DNA of 64,000 nt from VAZQ01 sp963816745 (GTDB lineage Bacteria > Pseudomonadota > Alphaproteobacteria > Rhizobiales > Xanthobacteraceae). The position numbers and the translations under genes are program-made. The notes beneath the pieces are model-generated. The model had not been told where the DNA came from. It made no database searches and was given only the letters and a program-made list of their open reading frames with translations. Position 1 is the first letter of the stretch; every line of letters starts with the position of its first letter. The DNA is taken from NCBI GenBank assembly GCA_963816745.1, contig CAWFLQ010000001.1, forward strand, positions 496,001 to 560,000, written 5' to 3'. Below, piece by piece: positions 8,980 to 18,564 of this stretch.

Positions 8980-10182
8980 ATGGGATCGAACGCACGCGCA
9001 AGACGAATGCGCGACGAGCAATGGCTATATGACCGGCTGATCCGAAGCGGCGGCGCCGACTTCTACTGGCCGATGACCGAGGAAACCCATTGCACCGTGG
9101 GGATGGACGGCTCGGGCGACATCAAGGCGGTGCGTGCATCGATCAAGAAGGTCGTCGAGATCACGCGTGAGATGACGCGCATCGGCGACAAGCGCGAGGC
9201 GATGGCGCGCGCCGCCGCGGCCGAAGGACATCTCGTCACCGCGCGACAGAATTACTTCACCGCGGCGGCCTATTACACGATGGCGCAGGGACCGATCCAC
9301 GAGGACGACAGCCCGGTCAATCTGGCCTTGAGCGCGAAGAAGAACGCCTGCTACGAGAAGTTCATCCAATACGCGGGGCATCGGATCGAGAAGGTCGAAA
9401 TCCCGTTCGAGGCGGCGTCGCTGCCGGGCTACCTGCATTTCCCACCGAATGCATCCGGCCGCGTGCCGTGCGTCGTGTTCCTCGGGGGCATGGACAACTT
9501 CAAGGAAATGCTGGTCACCAGCCCGAGCGACAAGTTTCTCGAGCGTGGCATGGCGGTCCTGACGTTCGACGGGCCGGGGCAGAACGAAGCCAGGATCTCG
9601 CACAATATCGTCTGCACCGAGAACAACTTCGTCGCGGCCGGCAGGTCTGCCATGGACTTCCTGCTCGCGCGCGGCGACATCGACCACGATCGCATCGGCA
9701 TCACCGGCATCAGCATGGGCTCGTTCTGGCTGACGCAGATCGTGGCGCACGACCATCGCTACAAGGCCGCCGCCGGCTTCTACATCTGCCACGAGCCCGG
9801 CCAGTTCACGCTCCTGAACGTGGCGATCCCGGTCTTCAAGGATCGCTACATGTGGATGGCCGGATACCACGACGAGGATGCGTTCGACGAGTTCGCCAAG
9901 AAGCTGACGCTCGCAGGGCTGGGCGCGAAGATCGCCTGTCCATACCTGAGCGTCGCGGGCGAGGACGACGATCTCAGCCCGATCGAGCATACCTACGAGC
10001 TGCACGACGAGATCAAGAGTCCCAACACGCTTGTCGTCTATCGCGGCGAGCTCCACGGCGTCACCGACAACATGGACGTCCGCGCGTTCATCGCCGACTG
10101 GATGAAGGACCGCTTCGACGGCAAGCCGCTGACGTCCAGGCGGATCTACAAGGACTGCCGTACCGGGCAAGAGCTCAAATGA
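8980..10182 (+). CDS. Alpha/beta hydrolase related to 2,6-dihydroxypseudooxynicotine hydrolase
   Basis: A 400-residue serine hydrolase. About 130 residues of helical cap precede the alpha/beta core. The nucleophile elbow is GISMGS (about residue 245), the acid lies in AGEDDDLSP and the His in ELHGV. Architecture and length fit the family that includes the C-C bond hydrolase of nicotine breakdown and other DUF1100-like esterases. It sits between the receptor and ATPase genes of an importer, which suggests that it cleaves the imported compound. Exact substrate unknown. Confidence 0.82.
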   Translation: MGSNARARRMRDEQWLYDRLIRSGGADFYWPMTEETHCTVGMDGSGDIKAVRASIKKVVEITREMTRIGDKREAMARAAAAEGHLVTARQNYFTAAAYYTMAQGPIHEDDSPVNLALSAKKNACYEKFIQYAGHRIEKVEIPFEAASLPGYLHFPPNASGRVPCVVFLGGMDNFKEMLVTSPSDKFLERGMAVLTFDGPGQNEARISHNIVCTENNFVAAGRSAMDFLLARGDIDHDRIGITGISMGSFWLTQIVAHDHRYKAAAGFYICHEPGQFTLLNVAIPVFKDRYMWMAGYHDEDAFDEFAKKLTLAGLGAKIACPYLSVAGEDDDLSPIEHTYELHDEIKSPNTLVVYRGELHGVTDNMDVRAFIADWMKDRFDGKPLTSRRIYKDCRTGQELK

Positions 10183-10228
10183 GCGCTCGTCACCGGCGGT
10201 CCGGCCGCGGCGTCGCAGGCGCCCGCCG

Positions 10229-11026
10229 ATGACCGACCAGCGAGACACTGACGGCCGCCCGATCTTCGAATGCCGCGGCGTCGGGCTCGCGCTGCCGCAT
10301 GCGGGCGACCGGCGCCTCATCGTCGAGGACATTTCCTTCGACGTTTGCCGCGGCGAGTTCTTCACCATCGTCGGTGCGTCCGGAACCGGTAAGACCACGC
10401 TGCTGCGGATGCTCGGCGGGCTGGTTGCGGCCAGCAGTGGATCGATCCTGTTCCAGCGCCAGCCGATCGATGGTCCGCCCGAGGGCGTCGTCGTGGTGTT
10501 CCAGGACTACTCCCACGCGCTGCTGCAATGGCGCACCGTCGCGAGAAACGTCGCGCTCGGCGTGGAAGGGCGTCTGCAGGGCACGGAGCTCCGGCAGCGC
10601 GTGATGGACGCGCTGAAGCTGGTGGGACTGGAGAAGAACGCCGACGACTATCCCTGGCAGCTGTCCGGTGGCATGCAGCAGCGCGTGCAGATCGCGCGGG
10701 CGCTGGCGCTGCGGCCGGCGGTGCTGTTGATGGACGAGCCCTTCGGCGCGCTCGACGCCATGACGAAGGCCAGCCTGCAGGACGAGATCCTGCGGGTGCA
10801 TCGTCAGACCGGGATGACGTTCGTCTTCATCACGCACGACATCGAGGAAGCGGTCTATCTCGGCGACCGGGTCGCCGTTCTCGGCGGATCGCCGGGCCGC
10901 ATCCACAAGACCGTGGCGATCGAGCTGCCGCGTCCGCGCCGGCAGGTCGAGACGCGGCAATCGGCGCGGTTCCTCGAATTCCGCTCCGAGCTCTACGCCG
11001 CCATCACCGGGGCCTATGGAGGGTAG
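10229..11026 (+). CDS. ABC transporter ATP-binding protein (TauB/SsuB-like)
   Basis: A 265-residue ATPase of the nitrate/sulfonate/taurine group. Walker A is reduced to GASGTGKTT (about 52), the Q-loop is VFQDYSHALLQW, the signature LSGGMQQRVQIARAL and Walker B VLLMDEPFGALD. The H-loop His is in FITHDIEEAV. It energises the two permeases that follow. It ends four bases before the next start. Confidence 0.94.
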   Translation: MTDQRDTDGRPIFECRGVGLALPHAGDRRLIVEDISFDVCRGEFFTIVGASGTGKTTLLRMLGGLVAASSGSILFQRQPIDGPPEGVVVVFQDYSHALLQWRTVARNVALGVEGRLQGTELRQRVMDALKLVGLEKNADDYPWQLSGGMQQRVQIARALALRPAVLLMDEPFGALDAMTKASLQDEILRVHRQTGMTFVFITHDIEEAVYLGDRVAVLGGSPGRIHKTVAIELPRPRRQVETRQSARFLEFRSELYAAITGAYGG

Positions 11027-11029
11027 CGC

Positions 11030-11863
11030 ATGTCCCGGAAAAGTGGGAACCGGTTTTCCGATAAGGACCTGCGCAAGATCACGGAGTTCATGTCGGCGCG
11101 CTGGATCAATGTGCCGGGATTGCTCACGATCGCGGCTGTGCTCGGCCTGTGGGAGGCCGCGGTCCAAGGCGGGTGGATCGCGTTCGACTATCTGCCGGCG
11201 CCCTCCGGCATCATCGTCGCGCTGGCGGGACTCGTCCGCTCGGGCCAGCTGTTCATCGACATCGCGCATACGCTGCGGTCCGTGCTGATCGGATGGGGGA
11301 TCGCCGGCGTCCTCGGCGTCGGGCTGGGCCTGCTTCTGGGCTTGTCCGGCTTTGCCCGCCGCTACGGCATGGCGACGGTCGAGGTGCTGCGGCCGATCCC
11401 GGGGGTCGCCTTTCTTCCGCTCGCTCTGCTGGTGTTCAATTTCTCGCTGGAGACGGAGCTCGCGGTCATCATCTATCCCGCGCTCTGGCCGATCATGATC
11501 AACACGATGGGCGGCGTGGCCGACGTCGCGGCGCGCCTGCACGATGTCGGCCGCACGCTGCATCTCACGCGCGCGCAATCCCTCGGCAAGGTGCTCATCC
11601 CGGCGGCCGCTCCGGCCATCCTGGTCGGCGCCCGCTTGAGCCTCGGCGTGGCGCTTGTCATGGCGGTCATCGCCGAGATGATCGGGAATCCGCAGGGCCT
11701 GGGACACGCCATCATCCGCGACATGCAGGCGTTCCAGCCGGAGAAGATGTTCGCCAATGTCTTCGTCGTGGGCTTCCTGGGGATCGCGCTCAACGCGTTG
11801 CTGCTGGCGCTGAGCCGTTGGGCCTTCCCGGGCCCGTTGCTGCGGGAACAAGCCCATGGCTAG
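11030..11863 (+). CDS. ABC transporter permease (TauC/SsuC-like), first
   Basis: A 277-residue membrane component with about six segments and the BPD-type loop (LHDVGRTLHLTRAQSLGKV). The upstream ATG at 11030 lies inside a dispersed palindromic repeat (CCGGAAAAGTGGG...CGGTTTTCCG), which would encode the first 12 or so residues. An in-frame ATG at 11090, preceded by CGGAGTTC, gives a more usual N-terminus (MSARWINVPGLL). I list the longer frame but think 11090 is as likely. Overlaps the second permease by eight bases. Confidence 0.88.
   Translation: MSRKSGNRFSDKDLRKITEFMSARWINVPGLLTIAAVLGLWEAAVQGGWIAFDYLPAPSGIIVALAGLVRSGQLFIDIAHTLRSVLIGWGIAGVLGVGLGLLLGLSGFARRYGMATVEVLRPIPGVAFLPLALLVFNFSLETELAVIIYPALWPIMINTMGGVADVAARLHDVGRTLHLTRAQSLGKVLIPAAAPAILVGARLSLGVALVMAVIAEMIGNPQGLGHAIIRDMQAFQPEKMFANVFVVGFLGIALNALLLALSRWAFPGPLLREQAHG
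11033..11062. repeat. Dispersed palindrome at the permease start
   Basis: CGGAAAAGTGGGAACCGGTTTTCCG is a near-perfect inverted repeat. A close relative, CCGAAAAGTGGATACCGGTTTTCGG, occurs at 47944-47968. Such elements are common and dispersed in Hyphomicrobiales genomes; here it overlaps a coding start. Confidence 0.7.
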
Positions 11864-12647
11864 CACCGGCCGCACCCGCGTCTTGCTCCGCCGATTGCCG
11901 CCGATGCGCGGATTGCTGCCGCTGGTCCTGTTCTTGGCCGCATGGCAGGCGTTCGGCCCGGCGCAATCCCCCTATTTCCCGCCGCCCAGCACGTGGTGGA
12001 CGAGCGTGGTCGAGCTGGCACAGCGCGGCCGCCTCGGCCCAGCCGTCGTCGCCACGCTGGCGAGCTTCGCCTACGGCCTCGTCACCGCCGCCGTTGTCGG
12101 CGGTCTGATCGGTGTGGCGATCGGAATATCGCGTCACGCCAGCCGCGCGCTCGGCCCGCTCTTGGAGTTCTGCCGGGCGCTGCCTCCGCCGGTCGTGGTG
12201 CCGGTTGCCATTCTCCTGTTCGGCTACGGCCAGAACCTCAAGCTGTTCGTAATCGCATGGGCGGCAGCCTGGCCGATCCTGCTCAATACCGCGTCCGCTA
12301 CCAGCCTGATCAATCCGCTCCTCCTCGATGTCGGACGTACCTTCCGGCTCGGCACATCGACCACCCTCGCCAAGATCACCGCGCCCGCCATACTGCCCGG
12401 ATTCCTGCTCGGGGTGCGGGTGGCGGTGCCGCTCGCGATCATCATCACGCTGCTGGTCGAGATGCTGACCCTCGTTCCCGGCATCGGTAGCCTGATCGTG
12501 CGGGCGCAGCGCGAGTACCAGTCGGCGCAGGTCTATGGTCTCCTCGTCCTGGTGGGAGCGCTGGGTTTCCTGCTGAACAACGGTTTTGCGTTGCTCGAAG
12601 GTTTCCTGCTGCGGCACCGGCCACCGCGTGCGAACGAGGCCATGTAG
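11856..12647 (+). CDS. ABC transporter permease (TauC/SsuC-like), second
   Basis: A 263-residue permease with six hydrophobic segments and the ATPase-contact loop LLDVGRTFRLGTSTTLAKI. The presence of two different permease genes means that the channel is probably a heterodimer, unusual but known in this transporter group. The ATG at 11856 overlaps the end of the first permease gene, so translation is coupled. It is the last gene of the operon that starts at 7962. Confidence 0.9.
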   Translation: MASTGRTRVLLRRLPPMRGLLPLVLFLAAWQAFGPAQSPYFPPPSTWWTSVVELAQRGRLGPAVVATLASFAYGLVTAAVVGGLIGVAIGISRHASRALGPLLEFCRALPPPVVVPVAILLFGYGQNLKLFVIAWAAAWPILLNTASATSLINPLLLDVGRTFRLGTSTTLAKITAPAILPGFLLGVRVAVPLAIIITLLVEMLTLVPGIGSLIVRAQREYQSAQVYGLLVLVGALGFLLNNGFALLEGFLLRHRPPRANEAM

Positions 12648-12774
12648 CTCTCGCGGTTTTGCGCTAGCTCGCTGTCATTTTTCTGTTGTCATTTGTCTGG
12701 CGTGTTCCCTGCGTCGCCGATGGCACCAATCGACCGGTTGGACGTTAACAGCGCGACATCAGGGGATTCAGAAA

Positions 12775-14463
12775 TTGCCGACATTGCATAGCGTCTTTCG
12801 CCGCCGGACCAACCGAGCACCAGGCCTTGCCATCGATACCGAGATCGTCGCCGCCGTTGCCCTGCTGACCGCCGTGCTGGTGGTGGGACTTTCGACCGCC
12901 GCCGACTACGGCCTTACCGTCGACGAGTACAATGCCGACGACTACGGGCCGAAGGCGCTCGCCTGGTACACGAGCGGCTTCATCGACCGCTCCCACTTCG
13001 AAACCGTCGAATTCTCGCTTTGGTACTACGGTCCGTGGTTTCACATGCTCACGGCCTATGTCCAGTCGTTCGATCTTGCCGACCGCTTCACGGTTCGGCA
13101 CGCGATGACTTTCATGGTCGGGCTCGCCGGCGTGGCGGCGCTGCTGCCGATCGGGCGGCTGGCGGTCGGGCGGTGGGCCGGACTGGCCGCCATCGTGCTC
13201 TGCCTGATGACGGGGTATTTCTACGGCAGCCTGTTCTTCACGCCCATCGACGTGCCATTTCTCGCGGCGATGACCTGGGCCACGCTCGCCATCCTGGTGA
13301 TGACGCGGCGGGAGCTGCCGTCCTGGCCGGCGACGACAGTCGCCGGCCTGCTGACCGGGCTTGCGATCGGCACGCGCACCGGCGGCATCATCACCCACGC
13401 CTATCTGCTCGGGGCGATGATCTTGTGCGCGGCGGAATTCTTCGGAGACCACGGCCGGCTGACGGCGCGCTACATGTTGCAGATCGGCGCCCGTTTCGCC
13501 GCCGTCGTCGTCCTCGCCTGGCTGACCGCCATTGTGCTGTGGCCGTGGCTGCAGATCGGCAATCCATTCGCAGCAGTTCAGGATCGCGCTCGTGCACTTT
13601 GCAACGATCCCGATGTCGTTCGATTTCTCCGCACTGGGGCGAGCGGATTTGGACCAACGCCTTGCCGCAGTCCTACATTCCGGCCCAGCTTCTGGCCCGG
13701 CTGCCGGGAGCTTTTCTTTCTGCTGCTGGCAGTGGCACTCGGCTACGCGATCGTCGCCTCCGCCGTCCGTCGCGCGCGACATCGCCGCGAAATGGCGGCT
13801 CGATCGCGCGCGCCGGCCTGCGTGCCGCGGCGCTGGCGCTGGCGGGCCAGCGCGGCGTGCTCGTCGTCTGCGCCGCCGTCGTGCTGCCGCTCGGGTTTCT
13901 CATCGTTCAGCGCGCGATCATCTACGACGGCATCCGGCATGTGCTGTTCGTCATTCCCATGCTGGCGATCCTGGCCGGCGCCGGCTGGTACGCGCTGCTG
14001 CCGCTGCTGCGCCGGGCCCCCGTGGTCGCCGCCGTCGTCACGGGCGCCTATGTCGGCAGCATCGTCACGACACTGGCGGCGCTGCATCCGCTCGAATACG
14101 TCGCGATGAACGCGCTCGCCGGCGGGACGCGCGGCGCCTACGACAGGTTCGAGCTCGACTACTGGTCGGTGGCCGCGACCGAGGCGCTGCGGCGCCTCGA
14201 GCGCCGGCTCGACTACGATCCGTCCGTTCGGGGTGCCGAAAGTCCGCCGAGCATTCTGATCTGCATTCCCTGGCGCGAATGGCTGGTCGCAGCCGATCCT
14301 GCAACGGCCGTGGATCGTCGAGACCGATCCGGACAAAGCGGATTTCATCATCGCGACGCAGCGATGGCGCTGCGCCGAGAACAAGTCCGTGGTCTTGATC
14401 GACGAGGTCAAACGCTTCGATCGCACGTTCGCCTGGATTTACGCGCGGCGCTCGGACAACTGA
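12775..14463 (+). pseudogene. Frameshifted PMT-type (GT39) membrane glycosyltransferase
   Basis: Reading pieces in three frames together gives about 560 residues of a polytopic glycosyltransferase of the dolichyl/undecaprenyl-phosphate mannosyltransferase type. The first loop holds the acidic motif TVDEYNADDYG, and many membrane segments follow. A TTG at 12775 with AGGGG before it is the likely start. The frame changes near 13580, 13635, 13700 and 13810 and again near 14295, then ends cleanly with RPWIVETDPDK...IYARRSDN at 14463. Conserved pieces persist between the breaks, so they are recent or are sequence errors. The gene converges on the DUF2304 gene and overlaps it by 25 bases. Confidence 0.78.
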
Positions 14464-14864
14464 AGCCCGGCGGCGTGAGCCTCGGCCGCGGCGGAGCGCG
14501 GGACCGCGTCGGTCTGCGCCGGGACGATGCTTTCGGCGATCTCCGAGGACTGGGACGCGTCGGCGAGCGCGACTTTGCGGGCCAGTGTCGTGATCAATTC
14601 CATCTGCGTGCGCAGCTTCAGATGCAGATTGAGCAGGACGATCAGGCTGATGCAGACCCAGGTGTAGAGAATGAGGTCGACGCCGCGGCCGATTCCGACC
14701 AGCTCGGCGAGCTGCGTGCTGTGGTCGGGCACCCAGACGAAATAGAGCCCAGCGGTCGCGACGAACAGCGTCAGCAGCGCGACCACCGGCGATCGCCGGT
14801 ACTCGGTCCAGGCGTAGAGCAGAATGCCGGCCAGCAGGATCGTGAGGATGAATTGCGCGATCAT
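14439..14864 (-). CDS. DUF2304-like small membrane protein
   Basis: A 141-residue protein with three hydrophobic segments (MIAQFILTILLAGILLYAW at the start), a conserved YRRSP turn and a cytoplasmic tail. This matches the DUF2304 family, often found beside family 2 glycosyltransferases that act on lipid carriers. The start ATG at 14864 overlaps the stop of the glycosyltransferase gene, and AAGG lies upstream. Probable accessory subunit of that enzyme; the biochemical role is not established. Confidence 0.75.
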   Translation of the reverse strand: MIAQFILTILLAGILLYAWTEYRRSPVVALLTLFVATAGLYFVWVPDHSTQLAELVGIGRGVDLILYTWVCISLIVLLNLHLKLRTQMELITTLARKVALADASQSSEIAESIVPAQTDAVPRSAAAEAHAAGLQLSERRA

Positions 14865-15566
14865 CGATAGAGCCTTCTCGCGAACAGATCGAGCAGGATC
14901 AGCACGGCGTCCCGGATGTTCTGCCCTTTGGCGAGCGAGTAGGCGGTGTATTCGATGGTCACGGGCCGCTCGACGTAGCGGAGCCCGCTTGCGGCGATCT
15001 GGCTGAGGCACTCGGACGCATGCGCCATGCGGTTCTGGCGCAGCCTGATCGCGGCGGCGCCGCGGCGGGTCATGGCACGCAAGCCGTTGTGGGTGTCGGT
15101 CACCTGCATGCCGGTGGTGAGCCGCGTGAACAGGGTGGCGGCCTGCAGCATCAGGCGGCGCGCCGGCGGAAGATTCGGGGCCTGCCCGAGAAACCGGCTG
15201 CCCAGCGCGAAATCGGCCCGTTCGCGGACGAGCGCGTCGGTCAGGCGGGGGATATCGGAAACGCGGTGCTGGCCGTCGGCATCGAAGGTCACGACGAAGC
15301 CGGCCCCTTGCGCCAGCGCGTAGTCGATCCCGGTCTGCAGCGCGGCGCCCTGGCCGAGGTTGAACGGATGCCTGACGACCGTCGGCGCCGGCGGCGGCCG
15401 CGATGTCGGCCGTATCATCGCGGGAGCCGTCGTCGACCACGACCACGGGATAGCCCGCGCGCGTGACGTCCGCGACGACGCGTGAGATCATCGCCCCTTC
15501 GTTGTAGGCGGCGATCACCACATGGACCTGGCGGCGCGGGACAAGCTCCATTTCATCCTTCCGCAT
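14861..15566 (-). pseudogene. Frameshifted family 2 glycosyltransferase (polyprenyl-phosphate type)
   Basis: The N-terminal piece starts MELVPRRQVHVVIAAYNEG and reaches VVVVDDGSRDDTADIAAAAG. After a one-base change near 15385 the second piece continues with VVRHPFNLGQGAALQTG, FVVTFDADGQH and ALGSRFLG. These are the nucleotide-sugar and metal motifs of GT2 enzymes such as polyprenyl-phosphate mannosyl or glucosyl transferases. The pieces together give a normal length of about 235 residues. The gene is coupled to the DUF2304 gene downstream. The frameshift may be real or a sequencing indel. Confidence 0.82.
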
Positions 15567-15617
15567 TACGCGTTATTGGACACCGGAGAATTCCGTACGC
15601 ACGAGAAAGTTCCTCGC

Positions 15618-15989
15618 TCATCCTGCGACAAGAAGCAGCCCGCCCAGAATAAAGCCGATTCCGATCATCAGGCGTGCCGTCATCGCCTCGCCGAAAACGA
15701 AGCCCGCGAGCAGCGGCGTTATCGCAAATGCGAGCGCGACGAAGGGATATGCGCGCGACAGTGGCGTGAAGGTCAGGATCCAGACCCACAGCACCGTCAG
15801 CGCGACGTAGAGAACAATGGCCGCGAGAAAGTAGACGTTTGGACCAGGCTCGAGCAGCCGTTCCCCGAGCGGCGCGTCCGCGGCGTAGCGCAACGCCGCC
15901 GCCTTGAACAACAGTTGTCCGCCCGCCATGCCGGCGGCATAGGCGAGCAGGAGCGCGACCTGCGAGAGCGCGAGACGGTCGTTGCTCAT
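15618..15989 (-). CDS. Small EamA/EmrE-like membrane transporter
   Basis: A 123-residue protein with four hydrophobic helices (LLLAYAAGMAGGQLLFKAA, then FLAAIVLYVALTVLWVWIL and two more), the size of one EmrE or ArnE/ArnF half. TPLSRAYPFVALAFAITPLL matches the last half of EamA-type proteins. Its ATG overlaps the methyltransferase stop as TGATG. In a glycan cluster an ArnEF-like role in flipping a lipid-linked sugar is a reasonable inference, not proven. Confidence 0.78.
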   Translation of the reverse strand: MSNDRLALSQVALLLAYAAGMAGGQLLFKAAALRYAADAPLGERLLEPGPNVYFLAAIVLYVALTVLWVWILTFTPLSRAYPFVALAFAITPLLAGFVFGEAMTARLMIGIGFILGGLLLVAG

Positions 15990-16951
15990 CACGGCGCTTT
16001 TCGCAACACGACGCGCATCGCATCGAACAGGTTGACCGGCACGCCGAGCCGGCTGGCGGCCGAGGCGCCGGCGGTGCGCAGGCCGAGCATGCGCCGCAAC
16101 TGGAACATGATCAGCGAGGCCGGCACGATCTTCCAGGGATGGTCCACGTGCTCGACCGCGAGCCCGAGCGAGGCGGACATCCGGCGCAGGCTTTCCGGCG
16201 TGAAGAACCAGAGGTGCTGCGGCGGCGTCATCAGCCGCCATTTGACCCCGGTGAGCCTCGCGACCATGGAGCCGAAATCGCCGGTGGTGATCGACGATGA
16301 TCCCGCCGGGATTGAGATGCTGGCAGCATAAAGCGAGCGTTTCGCGCGGTTCGGGAAGATGCTCGATAACATCGAACAGAACGATGACATCCACATGACC
16401 GATGCGCCCCAGGTTCGCGGCATCTGCCATTCCCGACAGGATATTCAGGCCGGCGCGGCGGCCGTGCTCGGCGGCCTCGGCGGCGAGCTCGATTCCGGTC
16501 ACGTCGAAATGACGCGCCGCCTCCCGCAGGAAGAAGCCGTAGGCGCAGCCCAGCTCCAGCAGCTTCCCGCCACTGCGATAACGGCGGATGAAGTCCACGC
16601 TGCGCGCGAATTCGCGGCGCAAGACCGGCTCGGCGCCGAGGTAGTCGGCGTAGCCGTCGGAATGGCCGCCGGAGAAATAGTCCCCGGTGTAGTAGGCGGC
16701 GGGATCGAATTCGGACGTTTCCGTGCGACCGAGGCCGCAATCCCGGCACTGCAAGAATGTCGCAGCCGTTGCGCTTGAAGCGAAGCAGGTGATCGGTCGA
16801 TGCGGCCGCAGGCCGGGCAAAGTCGCACGGTCTCCGCGAGGTCCGTCACTGCCGGGACCGGCGATGCAGGGGCTGGAGATGATTGCATCGGCAAGGCGCT
16901 TGGCACGAAGGCGCTTGGCCCCCTCTCGATCTCACCCGTTCGGCTGTTCAA
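15989..16951 (-). pseudogene. Frameshifted SAM-dependent methyltransferase with N-terminal zinc ribbon
   Basis: Three frames must be joined. The first gives VRLCPACGR, the second HLLRFKRNGCDI (break near 16798) and the third LQCRDCGLGR (break near 16755), which together form a two-CxxC zinc ribbon. Then come the SAM motif KLLELGCAYGFFL and VIVLFDVIEHLPEP. A last break near 16295 leads to TGDFGSMVARLTG and a C-terminal part ending VVLRKAP. Domain order fits class I methyltransferases found in surface-polysaccharide clusters. The exact start is unsure: ATG at 16951 or the nearer MQSSPAPA. Confidence 0.78.
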
Positions 16952-17075
16952 GTCCCGATGTCCTTACAAAGTTCCGCTCCTGCAATGCTGCCTGATCGAC
17001 ATGTACCTGACATGAACAAAGGCGGTCTTTTTCGGGGCCATCTCGCCGCAGGGCGGCGGCGCGCCGACGGCCGCC

Positions 17076-17787
17076 CTACCCGAAATAGGCCTCGCGCACC
17101 TCGTCGCGGCCGGCAAGCTCGTCCGGCCGGCCGGCCGCCACCACGCGCCCCTTCGAGAGCACGTAGCCGTAGTGCGAGATGGCCAGCGTCTGGTGCACGT
17201 TCTGCTCGACCAGAAACACCGTGACGCCGCGCGCGTTGATCGCCCGGATGATGTTGAAGTTCTCCTTGACCAGGAGGGGCGAGAGCCCGAGCGAGGGCTC
17301 GTCCACGAGCAGGAGCTTCGGCGCCCGCATCAGTCCGCGCCCGATCGAGATCATCGCCTGCTCGCCGCCCGACATGGTGCCGGCGATCTGTGCGCGGCGC
17401 TCGCGCAGGCGCGGGAACGTGTCGAAGATTTCCTCGATGCGTTCGCGCGTCACCGTTTCCGACGGCTCCTGATAGGCGCCGACGCGCAGATTTTCCTCCA
17501 CCGTCAGCTTGGGAAAGACCTTGCGGCCCTCCGGGATGCAGGCGATGCCGGCGGCGATCACCTTGTGGGTCGGCAGCCGCGTGATGTCGCGGCCGTCGAG
17601 AACGATGCGGCCGTCGCGCGGCGAGCGTCAGTCCCAGGATGGAGCGGATGAGCGTGGTCTTGCCGGAGCCGTTCGAGCCGAGCAGGCAGGTGATGCTGCC
17701 GGGCTCGACGGTGAGCGACACGCCCTGCAGCACGTCGGCCTTGTCGTAGCCGGTGGTGACGCCGTCGATCTCGAGCCTGCCCGTCAT
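17076..17787 (-). pseudogene. livF: Frameshifted ABC ATPase of a branched-chain amino-acid type importer
   Basis: The start MTGRLEIDGVTTGYDKADVL and Walker A GSNGSGKTT are in one frame. A one-base change near 17625 moves to the frame that carries the rest: ITRLPTHKVIAAGIACIPEG, the signature MSGGEQAMISIGRGL, LLLVDEPSLGLSP and VFLVEQNVHQ. This is a LivF-type ATPase. It is the last gene of the operon livK-H-M-G-F and directly follows livG. If the shift is real the importer lacks one ATPase; a second complete liv set at 52504-57284 could compensate. The substrate need not be leucine. Confidence 0.85.
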
Positions 17788-18564
17788 TCACGCCACCCCG
17801 AGATAGGCTTCTTGCACTTGGACGTCGGCGGCGATCTCGGCGAACCTGCCTTCGCTGATCTTGCGGCCGTAGTTGAGCACGGCGCACCGATCGGTGATGC
17901 GCTCGATCACGCCCATCTCGTGCTCGATGATGACGATGGTCAGGCCCGGGATACGGTCGCGCACCGACATGATGTCGTCCATGAGATGGCGCGTTTCCTC
18001 GTGCGTCATGCCGGCGGACGGCTCGTCGAGCAGCAGGAGACGCGGCCGGCTGACGAGCGCGCGACAGATCTCGATGCGCCGCCGATCGATCATCGGCAGG
18101 CCCGCCGCCGGCTCGTCGATGCGGCCGGCGAGCTCCGGATTGAACACCGTGATCAGCTCGCGCGCCTCTTCCCAATTGCGGGTGAGCTCGGCGGCGAATG
18201 CGCTACGCCGCAGCAGGTTGAAGACGAGGCCATGGTTCAGCCGCCTGTGGTTCCCGACCATGATGTTGTCGAACACCGAGAGCGGCAGGCACATGCGCGA
18301 ACGCTGGAAGGTGCGCGTGATGCCGGCGCGATAGACCGCTTGCGGCGTCGCGCCGGTCATGTCGGTGCCGGCGAAGGTCACGGTGCCTTCGTCCGCGCCG
18401 TAGATGCCGGTGACGACGTTGAACAGCGTGGTCTTGCCGGAGCCGTTCGGGCCGATCAGGCCGACGATCTCGCCTTCGTTCACGTCGAAATCCACGCGGT
18501 CGAGCGCAACCAGCCCGCCGAAGCGGCAGGTCAACCCCCGGCATGCGAGCAGCGCAGTCGTCAT
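17788..18564 (-). CDS. livG: ABC transporter ATPase, LivG-like
   Basis: A 258-residue ATPase. Walker A is GPNGSGKTT (about 37), and the Q-loop region TFQRSRMCLPLSVFDNIMVG is typical of LivG. After an unusual signature zone (AAGLPMIDRRRIEICRAL, in place of LSYGQ) come Walker B LLLLDEPSAGMTHEE and VIIEHEMGV. The altered signature is worth noting; the normal family motif is LSYGQQRRLEIARAL. Pairs with the LivF-like ATPase. Confidence 0.88.
   Translation of the reverse strand: MTTALLACRGLTCRFGGLVALDRVDFDVNEGEIVGLIGPNGSGKTTLFNVVTGIYGADEGTVTFAGTDMTGATPQAVYRAGITRTFQRSRMCLPLSVFDNIMVGNHRRLNHGLVFNLLRRSAFAAELTRNWEEARELITVFNPELAGRIDEPAAGLPMIDRRRIEICRALVSRPRLLLLDEPSAGMTHEETRHLMDDIMSVRDRIPGLTIVIIEHEMGVIERITDRCAVLNYGRKISEGRFAEIAADVQVQEAYLGVA

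Noticed and set aside
12665..12690. Two TGTCAT words upstream of the PMT-type gene
   Set aside because: Spacing is 14 bases, not 11, so it does not meet the Pho box rule.
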